The notes beneath the pieces were generated by a model that was not told where the DNA came from, ran no database searches, and was given only the letters and a program-made list of their open reading frames with translations. Positions 1-7,532 of a stretch of 35,953 nt of DNA are shown here, piece by piece. This stretch comes from Deltaproteobacteria bacterium. Its GTDB lineage: Bacteria > Desulfobacterota > Binatia > UBA9968. Each line of letters begins with the position of its first letter. Position 1 is the first letter of the stretch. The position numbers and the translations under genes are program-made. The DNA is taken from NCBI GenBank assembly GCA_016874755.1, contig VGTH01000053.1:1-35953 (forward strand). Reading direction: 5' to 3'.

Positions 1-223
1 AAACTCTTCCGGAGCGAAGGCAACAGATATCCGCTTCGACGCCGCCTCGTAGGGGCGACCGGCGGTCGCCCTGCTCTGCGAATCGCAGTGGAAAGGTCGA
101 AGAAATGCCCAGCATCGGCGAATTAAACCGAACGATTTGCGCTGATGCCTGCGCTCCTCCAGAGTTCCACTTCGATCGACACAGTGTCATGGGTTTTCCC
201 CGTCGCATGAATAATTCGGGCTA
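1..223. mobile_element. MITE-like 261-bp repeat, copy 1 (cut by window edge)
   Basis: This stretch is nearly identical to the full 261-bp copies at 31722-31982 and 35287-35547. The first 38 bp lie outside the window. It ends in the terminal inverted repeat AATTCGGGC followed by TA. The centre holds a palindrome, GGGCGACC-GGC-GGTCGCCC. There is no transposase, so it would have to move in trans. The call rests on direct comparison of the three copies. Confidence 0.8.
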
Positions 224-227
224 GGGC

Positions 228-253
228 GTTGGGTTACGCTGCGCTAACCCAAC
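228..253. repeat. Palindromic intergenic repeat (GTTGGGTTA / TAACCCAAC)
   Basis: Nine-base arms at 228-236 and 245-253 are perfectly complementary around an 8-base loop. The wording resembles a palindrome widely scattered between genes of many bacteria (GTTGGGTTACGC...TAACCCAACCTAC). It directly abuts the end of MITE copy 1. It could form a hairpin in DNA or RNA, and there is no T-run to make it a terminator. Confidence 0.65.
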
Positions 254-264
254 CTACAATTCTG

Positions 265-298
265 ACTCGCGCCTCAAGCCTCGTGCCTCACGCCTTCC
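265..298. repeat. Dispersed GC-rich repeat with CTCACGCCTT and GCCTCAAGCCTCG words
   Basis: The words CGCGCCTCAAGCCTCG and CTCACGCCTT recur, in inverted arrangement, at 4564-4676. This marks a second short intergenic repeat family in the window. No coding sense is apparent here. Confidence 0.45.
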
Positions 299-342
299 TA
301 GTTCCGCTTGCCGTTTTCCGCGTTTCACGATTTCTGCCCGCC

Positions 343-371
343 TTGACACTTTCGCCAACCGAGGGATAAGC
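343..371 (+). promoter_or_regulatory. Candidate sigma-70 promoter for the dienelactone hydrolase gene
   Basis: A perfect -35 hexamer TTGACA (343-348) is followed after 16 bases by GATAAG (365-370), a partial match to TATAAT. It lies 33 bp before the start codon at 404. A GGAG ribosome-binding site at 392-395 has good spacing. The call is based on motif matching only. Confidence 0.5.
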
Positions 372-403
372 TTAGTGCCAATAAATTCACTGGAGATGAA
401 CTA

Positions 404-1228
404 ATGGCGGCAAAGAAATCGGGCGGCATCGTTCCAACCATGATCAAATACGGCGGCGGCATCAGCGCGGTGCGGGCGCTGCCCAAAGCCAAGGGCAAGC
501 GGCCGGCGGTGATCATTCTGCACGAGCGCTACGGCATCGATCAGCACACAAAAGACCTGACGGCGAAGTTGGCGCAAGCGGGTTTCGTCGGGCTCGCGCC
601 GGATTTGTTTCATCGCTTTACGGGTGATCGAAAGCTGGTGCTCAAAGGCGAGCAGCGGGTGGATCTCACCGATGACGGCGCGTTGTCGGACCTGAATGCT
701 GCTGTGGAATATTTGAAAAAACTGAAAGAAGCGGACGCTTCGAAGATCGGTATTATCGGTGTCTGCCAAAGCGGCCGCCAGCCCGTCTTGTTGGCAGCGA
801 AGCGCGGCGACATCGCCGGCGCGGTGGTTCTCTACGGCGCCATCGGTGGCAGAGAGTGGCAAGGCAGCGAGCTGCGGCCGACGCCAATCGAAGAACTGGT
901 CTCGCAGGTAAACTGCCCAGTGCTCGGTGTGTTCGGCGAGGCCGACCACATTATTCCCGTCGACGACGTAGCCCGCTTCCGCAACTGCTTCGAGAAATAC
1001 AAAAAGAGCTGCCACATTCGCATTTACCGCGATGCCCCGCACGGCTGGCTGAATGACACCATGCCGGGCCGTTATCGCAAAGAAGCGGCAAACGATGCCT
1101 GGAAGTTGATGATGGCATTTTTGAAAAAATGCTTCGCCGGCGGTTGGGACAAGAACCGGATTTTCTGCACTTACGAGAGCGACTATTCGACCACGTACGA
1201 TTTCAAAAAGAACGTGCGCATGGAGTAG
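404..1228 (+). CDS. Dienelactone hydrolase family protein
   Basis: This is a 274-residue alpha/beta hydrolase of the dienelactone hydrolase (carboxymethylenebutenolidase) family. These cytoplasmic enzymes open lactone or ester bonds in aromatic breakdown. The residues expected of the family are visible: Glu41 in HERYG, the nucleophile Cys121 in GVCQSG, Asp181 in GEADH and His213 in APHGW. The Cys nucleophile fits the dienelactone group better than Ser esterases. About 30 residues follow the usual fold end (from GGWDKNRIF), a tail of unknown role. The ATG at 404 has GGAG 8 bases upstream and a promoter-like sequence ahead. It appears monocistronic. The fold is certain; the substrate is not. 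Confidence 0.9.
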   Translation: MAAKKSGGIVPTMIKYGGGISAVRALPKAKGKRPAVIILHERYGIDQHTKDLTAKLAQAGFVGLAPDLFHRFTGDRKLVLKGEQRVDLTDDGALSDLNAAVEYLKKLKEADASKIGIIGVCQSGRQPVLLAAKRGDIAGAVVLYGAIGGREWQGSELRPTPIEELVSQVNCPVLGVFGEADHIIPVDDVARFRNCFEKYKKSCHIRIYRDAPHGWLNDTMPGRYRKEAANDAWKLMMAFLKKCFAGGWDKNRIFCTYESDYSTTYDFKKNVRME

Positions 1229-1268
1229 AACTCAGAACGGAGCCATAGACGAATATCGTGTGTCTTGA

Positions 1269-1297
1269 TCCGTTCGTCTTGAGCTTGTCGAAGGACT
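1269..1297. repeat. Dispersed repeat encoding spurious VLSLSKD / FDKL peptides
   Basis: The sequence CGTTCGTCTTGAGCTTGTCG with the following AAGGACT matches a repeat common in environmental bacterial genomes. When translated it gives VLSLSKD on one strand and FDKLKTNG on the other. Here it sits just upstream of the binding-protein gene and would create a false N-terminal extension starting at GTG 1258. The identification comes from memory of the motif, and no second copy was seen in this window. Confidence 0.6.
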
Positions 1298-1317
1298 CCG
1301 AGGAGACTCTACGGAAA

Positions 1318-2271
1318 ATGAAATTCAGAAAGTTTTTAGCGAAAATTACATTTACCCTGTGTCTCGTTAGCCTTATTCCGGGCGCGCAGTCCGCGCACGC
1401 CGAACGCGTCTCCATTGCGACGCCGAGCCGGGGCCTGTTTGAATTCCCAGTAGTCGTCGCCATGAGAAAGGGCTTTTACAAAGCCGAAGGCATCGACGTC
1501 GACAAAGTGCAGATGCAACCAGCGTTAGGCGTCAAAGCGCTGATTTCCGGCGACGTCGACTACCTGCTCGCCTGGGGGTCCGCGCTGCGCGCTGCCGTCA
1601 CCGGTGTGCCAATCAAAAATGTCGTCGGCATCGCCGGCCGGCCGTTGCATGTATTGATTGCCCGCCCCGGCGTTAACACGCCCCAAGACCTGCGCAATCG
1701 AGTCATCGGCGTCGACTCCGTCGCCGGCACCGTCGATTACTTGTCCCGCGTCGCTGTGCGCCACTTCGGCATGGAACCGGAAAAAGATGTGAAAATTATC
1801 GTCACGGGCGAAAGCCCCACGCGTCTAGCCGCGCTGCGTTCGGGTGCCATCGACGCCACGCCGATCGACGTCGCCTTCGCCGTCAAAGCCGAAGATGAAG
1901 GCTTCCGCCGCATGGTTTATCTGGGCGATTTGATCGAGCTGCCGCTCTCCGGCATGGCTGTCACCGACGAAAAGCTAAAAAACCAGCGCGACCAGGTCCG
2001 CCGCATGGTGCGCGCCACCGTCCGCGGCACGCGCTACTTCAAACAAAACCGCAATGAAACAGTGCAAATGCTCGCCGACTATTTAAAGATCACTCCAACA
2101 CAGGCCGCCAAAGCCTACGACACGTCTCTAAACTCTTTTTCCGACGACGGCATGATCTCCGACCGAGGAGTCCAGCTCGACGTGCAGCTCACCAAAGAGC
2201 GCTTGAAGATGACCAAAGACATTCCGCTCAGCCAATTGGTGGATTGGAGTTTGGTTAAGGAGATTAAATAG
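1318..2271 (+). CDS. ABC transporter substrate-binding protein, NMT1/SsuA-like
   Basis: This is a periplasmic solute-binding protein of about 317 residues in the NMT1/THI5/SsuA class. An in-frame GTG exists at 1258, but that extension is repeat-derived. From ATG 1318 the protein starts MKFRKFLAKITF, a basic then hydrophobic signal peptide ending near SAHA-ER, with GAGGAG about 12 bases upstream. The mature part has the family pattern of two lobes: the segment VVVAMRKGFYKAEGIDV, the LISGDVDYLL pocket region, and LRSGAIDATPID. No permease or ATPase gene is adjacent, so the rest of its transporter must be elsewhere or it works as an orphan binding protein. The ligand is unknown. Its 3' end is overlapped antisense by the doubtful lipoprotein frame. 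Confidence 0.88.
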   Translation: MKFRKFLAKITFTLCLVSLIPGAQSAHAERVSIATPSRGLFEFPVVVAMRKGFYKAEGIDVDKVQMQPALGVKALISGDVDYLLAWGSALRAAVTGVPIKNVVGIAGRPLHVLIARPGVNTPQDLRNRVIGVDSVAGTVDYLSRVAVRHFGMEPEKDVKIIVTGESPTRLAALRSGAIDATPIDVAFAVKAEDEGFRRMVYLGDLIELPLSGMAVTDEKLKNQRDQVRRMVRATVRGTRYFKQNRNETVQMLADYLKITPTQAAKAYDTSLNSFSDDGMISDRGVQLDVQLTKERLKMTKDIPLSQLVDWSLVKEIK

Positions 2272-2697
2272 CGTCTGAGCCAAGCGGCGGTGGGCCATGC
2301 AATGGCGTGCGGATGCCACGCTCTGGCCAGCACGAACCACATGTCTCAACGAGGACGTGTTCCTTGTTGAGACATGTGGCTGGTTTAAACAGCCTCGTGA
2401 ACTACCCATTGGATTCGAAACGATCTTTCGAATCACACCCGGCCACGACTTTGACACTGTACGCATCATCGAATGTTCATGTGGCGCGACTGTTCGGCTG
2501 TCAGAATTGGATAGCTCCCATAGCTTTTTGTGAAAGTTTTCGACGTCGTCGACGGTCGGTTCTTGGCCGGGGTTAAGATATCCATACCAGGTAGACTCAA
2601 AATCGTTGGGCTCGGCCGATGTAGATCCACTGTGAGTGCGGCAACCCGTCGCCAGTAGCAAACTCAACATTAGTATCGCGGTTTTTCGCTGACGCAT
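2128..2697 (-). CDS. Lipoprotein with native start and doubtful C-terminal half
   Basis: The start is convincing. AAAGGAGG lies six bases before ATG 2697, and the protein opens MRQRKTAILMLSLLLATGC, a lipoprotein signal with Cys19 as the lipidation site. The first 75 or so residues (to about NSDSRTVAPHEHS) look like a real secreted domain of unknown family. After that the frame crosses a 43-base hairpin at 2337-2379, then runs antisense through the last 144 bp of the binding-protein gene. That C-terminal half has no protein-like character. The likeliest reading is a lipoprotein gene whose 3' end was replaced by an inserted or rearranged sequence, so the true functional end is unclear. No function can be named. 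Confidence 0.4.
   Translation of the reverse strand: MRQRKTAILMLSLLLATGCRTHSGSTSAEPNDFESTWYGYLNPGQEPTVDDVENFHKKLWELSNSDSRTVAPHEHSMMRTVSKSWPGVIRKIVSNPMGSSRGCLNQPHVSTRNTSSLRHVVRAGQSVASARHCMAHRRLAQTLFNLLNQTPIHQLAERNVFGHLQALFGELHVELDSSVGDHAVVGKRV
2337..2379. repeat. Long near-perfect hairpin, 19-bp stem with 5-base loop
   Basis: The arm CCACATGTCTCAAC (2337-2350) is the exact complement of GTTGAGACATGTGG (2366-2379). The inner bases GAGGA/TCCTT extend the stem by five more pairs (one G-T), leaving the loop CGTGT. There is no T-run on either strand, so it is not an ordinary terminator. It lies inside the suspect part of the lipoprotein frame. It could be the end of a small mobile repeat or an RNA hairpin. 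Confidence 0.75.
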
Positions 2698-2868
2698 GGC
2701 AATGCCTCCTTTTCAAACCTGTTCCCGATTGTACGTTTGAAGTTCCGATAACTTTCTCAGTCTCTCTCCTTTGTTTAATCGCGGTGCACCACGTTAACTC
2801 TGTGGAGCAAGTCGCATGCCGCGTTATTCCGGCGTCAAACGGGAGATGCCCTGCTGATTTTTCGCGGG

Positions 2869-2889
2869 AAGTTCCGAGGTTGGGAACTT
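2869..2889. other. Short inverted repeat upstream of ridA
   Basis: AAGTTCC (2869-2875) and GGAACTT (2883-2889) are perfect 7-base arms around a 7-base spacer. They lie about 100 bp before the RidA start, in the 290-bp gap 2698-2987 between divergent genes. It could be an operator or a chance palindrome. The rest of this gap shows only the two start regions. Confidence 0.3.
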
Positions 2890-2987
2890 TGTTGACCCCA
2901 TGCTCGAATCGGTGGTAACAAAGCGTGTTCGATGTTTACACGGGGAACTCTGCAGCAAATTGTCACTTCAAGGAGGGGAATCAAGCT

Positions 2988-3380
2988 ATGGCCAAGACGA
3001 CGCTCAATCCTGAGGGACTGCCGGTACCGAGAGGAAGTTACAATCTCGTCAATATCGCCCAGCCTGGGCGAATGGTTTTTATCGCCGGCCAGACGGCGTC
3101 CGATCATGACGGCAAAGTTGTCGGTGTTGGCGACCCTCGGGAGCAAACTCGCTTCATATTGGGCAAGGTCCGGCGGGCGGTGGAAGCTGCCGGCGGCACG
3201 ATGAAGGATGTCGTCGCACTGAACGTCTTTTCCACCGATGTGCGTTACCACCGCGACATCAACGAGACGCGGCGGGAAGTGCTTGGCGACAACTTTCCGA
3301 CCAGCACCATGGTGCAAGTGGTGGCGTTGGCGCGGCCGGAGTTGTTGCTGGAGATCAATGCGATTGCGGTGATAGCGTAA
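2988..3380 (+). CDS. RidA family enamine/imine deaminase-like protein
   Basis: This is a 130-residue protein of the RidA/YjgF/YER057c family. Members form small trimers that hydrolyse reactive enamine and imine intermediates from amino acid metabolism. Supporting features are the N-terminal strand NLVNIAQPGRMVFIAGQ, the helix REQTRFILGKVRRAVEAAGG, NVFSTDV, the late Arg in ALARPELLLEI (the carboxylate-binding Arg in deaminating members) and the closing Glu of LEINAIAVI. ATG 2988 is preferred over the longer frame from 2925 because AAGGAGGGG sits about 10 bases upstream and the family begins here. It stands alone between a lipoprotein frame and a membrane protein. Which imine it acts on cannot be told. 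Confidence 0.88.
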   Translation: MAKTTLNPEGLPVPRGSYNLVNIAQPGRMVFIAGQTASDHDGKVVGVGDPREQTRFILGKVRRAVEAAGGTMKDVVALNVFSTDVRYHRDINETRREVLGDNFPTSTMVQVVALARPELLLEINAIAVIA

Positions 3381-3461
3381 ATCGGCTTGAGACCGCAGGG
3401 GGAATGGGAATGTCACGACGCAGAGCCCAGCGCGGCAGCCGCAACCGAATCGGATAAGAGA

Positions 3462-3597
3462 TTTGACCGCAAAAAGCGCAAAAGACGCAAAACTCGGAGA
3501 GGAAATTTTCACCACGAAGGCCACGAAGATCGCGAAGCTAAGAGATGAAGTAAACGTTTTTCCGAACTTCGTGTTCCTTCGCGATCTTCGTGGTCAA
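3462..3597. repeat. Intergenic palindromic repeat (CCACGAAGATCGCGAAG family)
   Basis: The 17-base arm at 3521-3537 is the perfect complement of 3577-3593, with a 39-base loop. Upstream (3462-3490) the sequence runs AAAAAGCGCAAAAGACGCAA, the same style of tandem words seen at 27218-27298. The right arm reads TTCGCGATCTTCGTGG, like the TTCGTGTCCTTCGTG repeat at 11629-11661. It occupies most of the 300-bp gap between ridA and the DUF4870 gene. It could end transcription or be a remnant mobile repeat. Confidence 0.7.
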
Positions 3598-3680
3598 TAA
3601 CAAACGAGCGCATCTCAACAATGAACACGCTACACTAGTGTGGCCATAGCAATGGGCCGCGATCTTATGTAGACAGGATT

Positions 3681-4088
3681 ATGGCAACCACTATCGAAAT
3701 TCCCGCGATTGTGCCGCCGCCGAACCTGGTTAGCGTCACACATATCGTCTACGGCTTGCACGCGTTGAGCTTGCTAATCGGCGTGATGACGGCTGCGACG
3801 ATTGTCGGGGCATTTGTTTTTGGCGTGCCGTCGATCCTCGCCGTGATCGTCAGTTACATTAAAAGAGGCGATGCCCGAGAGACCTATCTGGAATCTCACT
3901 TTCGCTGGCAAATTCGCACGTTTTGGGCAGTATTGGTGTGGTGTGTGGTGGGCGGCATTTTCTTTATCACGCTGATCGGCATTCCCGTGGCGCTGGGAAT
4001 TTTCTTCGCGGCCGGCATCTGGGCGATTTACCGCATCGCGCGCGGCTGGTTGGCGTTGAAAGAGGGCAAGGCGATGTACGCGGGCTGA
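3681..4088 (+). CDS. DUF4870-type small membrane protein
   Basis: This 135-residue integral membrane protein has about three hydrophobic segments, near residues 28-62, 80-97 and 97-118. The pattern YLESHFRWQIRTFW in the loop before the second segment, followed by a glycine-rich membrane stretch and RIARGWLAL, is typical of the DUF4870 (Tic20-like) family. Its role is not established. The start ATG at 3681 is preceded by a weak ACAGG site. It is followed by a convergent PPOX gene 12 bp away, and no operon partner is evident. Confidence 0.75.
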   Translation: MATTIEIPAIVPPPNLVSVTHIVYGLHALSLLIGVMTAATIVGAFVFGVPSILAVIVSYIKRGDARETYLESHFRWQIRTFWAVLVWCVVGGIFFITLIGIPVALGIFFAAGIWAIYRIARGWLALKEGKAMYAG

Positions 4089-4100
4089 ATCGCGCGCCTC

Positions 4101-4646
4101 TCAGGACCTTTCAATACTGCCGGGTTTCAAAGACCGGCGAGTCCTTTTCATGAAGGCCCAAAACCTTTGTGGCTCAGCACTCCAGCAAACCAGCTGTTTC
4201 GGCGCAATCACAATCATCGGCCGTTCATCGATCGCCATCGTGCGGTATTGACGGTACTTGGCCCGCAGCAGCTTGACCGCGGCACGATGTCGTTCGCCGC
4301 TGCGCAGGACCCGCGCTTTGCCGTGCACTAGAACGTAGGCCAGCTTGCACCAGTCCTCGTCATAGCGGTCGATGACCAGAGCCACGGTGGGATTTTCCGC
4401 AATGTTCTTCAATCGTTTGAGCTGGGTGGTGCGCTTGGGTTTTTCGTCGATGGGGGAGCAGAAACTCTTGCCGTCGAAGACGAAACAAATAGGGATAACG
4501 TGGGGCACGCCAGATTTGTCGGCGGTGGCGAGGTGGGCGGTGCAAGCGGAATAAATTAGTTTCGAGGCTTGAGGCGTGAGTTGCGCAGTGGATCGGAAAA
4601 GGCGTGAGACAGGAGGCGCGAGAGTTGAGTTCGGATTCTTACTCAC
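4101..4646 (-). CDS. PPOX-class flavin/F420-dependent oxidoreductase (Rv0121-like)
   Basis: This is a 181-residue split-barrel protein of the pyridoxamine-phosphate-oxidase superfamily. The segments AHLATADKSGVPHVIPICF, the DEKPKRTTQLKRLKNI helix, NPTVALVIDRYDEDW and a C-terminal WSAEP are those of the Rv0121-type group thought to use F420 or flavin. Cofactor and substrate cannot be settled from sequence. The first 25-30 residues (from GTG 4646) are encoded by a dispersed GC-rich repeat that also occurs at 265-298. No alternative start follows before the conserved fold, so the repeat may have been captured as coding sequence. The gene ends 12 bp from the convergent DUF4870 gene. Confidence 0.82.
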   Translation of the reverse strand: MSKNPNSTLAPPVSRLFRSTAQLTPQASKLIYSACTAHLATADKSGVPHVIPICFVFDGKSFCSPIDEKPKRTTQLKRLKNIAENPTVALVIDRYDEDWCKLAYVLVHGKARVLRSGERHRAAVKLLRAKYRQYRTMAIDERPMIVIAPKQLVCWSAEPQRFWAFMKRTRRSLKPGSIERS

Positions 4647-4676
4647 CCCTGTTGCCTCACGCCTCGTGCTTATTCA
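4564..4676. repeat. GC-rich dispersed repeat overlapping the PPOX gene start
   Basis: GAGGCTTGAGGCGTGAG (4564-4580) is an imperfect inverted match to GCCTCACGCCTCGTGC (4661-4676). The same words occur at 265-298. The repeat covers the N-terminal codons and start region of the PPOX gene and reaches the stop region of the neighbouring gene at 4674. Confidence 0.5.
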
Positions 4677-5666
4677 GATTTTAAACTCGCCCACCACGTT
4701 GGGCGCAAAGATTTCTTCCACTGTCGGCTTGCGCGCAAGCAGGCCCTGTTCACCCATGTAGCGGATCAAGTGTTCCAGCACGTGGCGATTGGCTTCGACG
4801 CCGTAGGGCCACCAGTCGGGGCCAAAGATTTCACGTAGTTGCTCTCGCTCCCACGGCAGCCAGGGCAGGGTGCAGGCCATGGTGTTCGAGATGTGCATGT
4901 TCTTGATCGCGACGTCTTTGGCTTCGCAGAAAGCTTTGTAGAGACTGCGGGCGATCCAGGGATTTTTTTCGTAAACTTCGCGCTTGATCACCAGCACATG
5001 CATGATCGGAAAGATCTTGGTGCGCTTGTAGTAGTCGATTTCTACGTCTTTGTAGTTGGGGAACAAACGTTTGATCTTCGGGTTCCCCTTCATGAACGAC
5101 GACGGCGCGCGGGCGGAGATCAGCACGTCGATTTCGCCGCTCTCCAACATGCCGTTCAACGTCTTGCCATCGGCGATCGGGTCGAGCTTGATCTCCGGCG
5201 GCAGAGTAAGCTTGACGCGCTCCTTGCGGCCGGCTTCTTCCTGGCCGCCGGTGAACCAATGCATGTCGGATGCTTTGACACCGTAGTCGTCGTTCAAGAA
5301 GCCGCGAACCCACACCGCGGCGGTAATCGAATATTCCGGCGCACCGACTTTCTTGCCTTTAAAGTCGGCGGCGGTCTTGATGCCGGAGTCGGTGTTGATG
5401 AACACGCAAGAATGGCGGAAGTAGCGCGACGGAAACACCGGTATCGCGACGAACGGCGAGTTGCCGCGGCTGATCATGGTCACATGATTGGACAACGACA
5501 TTTCGGAAACATCGAATTCTTGATGATGGCCCATGCGCCAGAAAATCTCTTCGGCTTCGAGCGGCACATAGTTGATGCGAATGCCTTCGGCTTGAACCTC
5601 GCCGGTGCGCAGCGCGAACGTGCGATCGTAAGCGCCGCAGCCGACGGTTAAAAATAATTTCTCCAC
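4674..5666 (-). CDS. Substrate-binding-like protein, 4,5-dihydroxyphthalate decarboxylase (Pht5) homologue
   Basis: This 330-residue protein resembles the Pht5/4,5-dihydroxyphthalate decarboxylase family, which shares the two-lobed fold of periplasmic binding proteins. Visible family segments are LRTGEVQAEGIRINYVPLE, MSLSNHVTMISRGNSPFVAIPVF, ADFKGKKVGAPEYSITAAVW and ESGEIDVLISARAPSSF. There is no signal peptide (it starts MEKLFLTVGCGAYD), which fits an enzyme or cytoplasmic protein rather than an exported one. GGAGAAG lies ahead of ATG 5666. It follows the permease gene by 92 bp on the same strand, so it may share that operon. Many relatives are annotated simply as ABC substrate-binding proteins, so decarboxylase activity is not proven. 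Confidence 0.75.
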   Translation of the reverse strand: MEKLFLTVGCGAYDRTFALRTGEVQAEGIRINYVPLEAEEIFWRMGHHQEFDVSEMSLSNHVTMISRGNSPFVAIPVFPSRYFRHSCVFINTDSGIKTAADFKGKKVGAPEYSITAAVWVRGFLNDDYGVKASDMHWFTGGQEEAGRKERVKLTLPPEIKLDPIADGKTLNGMLESGEIDVLISARAPSSFMKGNPKIKRLFPNYKDVEIDYYKRTKIFPIMHVLVIKREVYEKNPWIARSLYKAFCEAKDVAIKNMHISNTMACTLPWLPWEREQLREIFGPDWWPYGVEANRHVLEHLIRYMGEQGLLARKPTVEEIFAPNVVGEFKI

Positions 5667-5758
5667 GTAAACTTCTCCTTGTTAGTTATTGTTCTGAGAG
5701 TGAAGGATAGGAAACGGGTGATTGATGTGACCCGAAATTCTCAATTATCCATTTTCAA

Positions 5759-7516
5759 TTACTTCGTATCCCATCTCGAGTAGCGCTGTGCGATGGCGAT
5801 CAGGACCACGGAGATGACCGAAATCACCAAGCCGATTGCGGCGACGCGGCCGCGCATGCCATCGAGATAGAGAAAATAGAGCAGCGGCCCGAGGGGTTCT
5901 GAGCCAGGGCTGTAAAGAAAAAGCGTGGCGCTGAATTCGCGCAAGAAGATCGTCATTAGAATGATCCAGCCCGCCATGACGCCGGGCCGCATCATCGGAA
6001 TCAAAATGCGCCGGAAGGTCGCCATGAAACCGGCGCCGCAGACGATCGACGCTTCTTCCAGTTCTTTGTGGACTTGAATGATCGTGCTGGTGACGGCGCG
6101 CAGCCCATAGGGAAGAAACCGGGTAATGTAGGCAATGAGAATGATCCAGATCGTCGCGTAAACCGGAATCGGAAAATCGACGTAAGCCCACAACAGTCCG
6201 AGCGCCATGGCTGTGCCGGGAAACGCCCAGGGAATGAATACTAAACCTTCGATGATGCCGCGCCCGGCGAGTTTGGTTCGTACTGTGATATACGAAGCCA
6301 AGGAAGCGAGAATCATGCAGGCCGTGGCGCTGATGAAGGCCAGCAGTAAGCTGTTCAAGAAAGCTTTGTGCACCCGCGGTGTGGCCCAGACATATTCAAA
6401 ATGCGACATCGTCAGGTTCTGCCAGGTCTGCCAGGTCGGCACGTGATAGTAAGGGAGAATGGCGACCAGTGCCAAGACGAGAATCGGCAGGACCACGAGC
6501 AGTATCAACAACAGCGAAGCGACGCCGGCGGCGGCGTAGCGCCACGGTCCGAGCTCGATCTGATGCGGCCGGAAGCCCTTGCCGGTTACCGTGGAAAAAC
6601 TTTCGACCTGCGACGTGAAGCGGCGATAGAGATAAACGAAAATCAGCGCGATGAAAAGAATGCCGACACCGTAGGTGGCGGCGAGATTGTGATTGGTCGG
6701 AAACGACCCTAAGGCTTCGCGCCAGATCTTGGTCGTGAACACTTCGATGCGCGCCGGCAGGGCGATGATCGCCGGCGTGTCGAAGCTTTCGACGGCGCGA
6801 ACGAAGTTCAGCGTCGCGGCAGCGAGAATCGCCGGGCGCAGGAGCGGAAACGTTATGCGGCGCATGACGCCGAACTCATTGGACCCGAGGGTTTTCGCCG
6901 ATTCTTCCAGCGAGGGGTCCATGCTCTTCATGGCCGCGGCGATGATCAAGAAAGCCAGCGGAGTCAGGATCAGCGCTTCGACGTAGATCAAGCCGGTCAT
7001 CGAATAAATATTGAACGGCCCTTTTTCCATGCCGAAGAGTTTGACGAAAACGCCGTTGATCAGGCCGTTGCTCGGGTTGCAGAGCATGACCCAGGAAATC
7101 GACACGAGCATAGGCGGGAGAATGTTGGGAATAATCGCCGTCAGCTCGAACAAGCGGCGAAACGGTGCGTCGGTGCGGATGGTGATCCACGCCAGCGCCA
7201 GCGCAAAGATCACCGACAAGCCGGCGCTGCCGATGCCAAAGATGAACGAGTTCAACATCAGCGAGTAGGCTTCCGGGTCGCTGTAGGCGCGCACATAATT
7301 TTGCAGCGTGAAATTCCCCGGCACACCGAGCGGAGCGTCGGTCAAGCTGCCGTAGAAGAGAAAAAAGGTCGGGTAGAGGCTCAGGAAAGCGATGATGCTG
7401 CTGACGATGACAAAGACCCAACTCACCGGTTGGCTCAGGAAGGCGCCGAGGCGTGAGCGGCGCCATGCCGAGGTGTTGACGCGTTCGGCCGGCAGCGTGG
7501 CTTCGTTGATGGACAC
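5759..7516 (-). CDS. FbpB/iron(III)-type ABC transporter permease, fused two-domain
   Basis: This 585-residue inner-membrane permease contains two homologous BPD transporter domains with about twelve membrane segments. Each half carries an EAA-type cytoplasmic loop that contacts the ATPase: EESAKTLGSNEFGVMRRI near residue 205 and EEASIVCGAGFMATFRRI near residue 490. The duplicated layout is that of FbpB/ThiP-like permeases for ferric ions, thiamine or similar solutes. It starts 16 bp after the binding-protein gene at 7533 and should be co-transcribed with it. No ATPase gene (FbpC/ThiQ type) is present nearby, so an ATPase encoded elsewhere would have to serve it. The substrate cannot be assigned. 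Confidence 0.9.
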   Translation of the reverse strand: MSINEATLPAERVNTSAWRRSRLGAFLSQPVSWVFVIVSSIIAFLSLYPTFFLFYGSLTDAPLGVPGNFTLQNYVRAYSDPEAYSLMLNSFIFGIGSAGLSVIFALALAWITIRTDAPFRRLFELTAIIPNILPPMLVSISWVMLCNPSNGLINGVFVKLFGMEKGPFNIYSMTGLIYVEALILTPLAFLIIAAAMKSMDPSLEESAKTLGSNEFGVMRRITFPLLRPAILAAATLNFVRAVESFDTPAIIALPARIEVFTTKIWREALGSFPTNHNLAATYGVGILFIALIFVYLYRRFTSQVESFSTVTGKGFRPHQIELGPWRYAAAGVASLLLILLVVLPILVLALVAILPYYHVPTWQTWQNLTMSHFEYVWATPRVHKAFLNSLLLAFISATACMILASLASYITVRTKLAGRGIIEGLVFIPWAFPGTAMALGLLWAYVDFPIPVYATIWIILIAYITRFLPYGLRAVTSTIIQVHKELEEASIVCGAGFMATFRRILIPMMRPGVMAGWIILMTIFLREFSATLFLYSPGSEPLGPLLYFLYLDGMRGRVAAIGLVISVISVVLIAIAQRYSRWDTK

Positions 7517-7532
7517 GATCAGGCTCCCTTAA

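Noticed and set aside
2337-2379. Hairpin considered as a rho-independent terminator
   Set aside because: No T-run on either strand, and the stem is far longer than needed.
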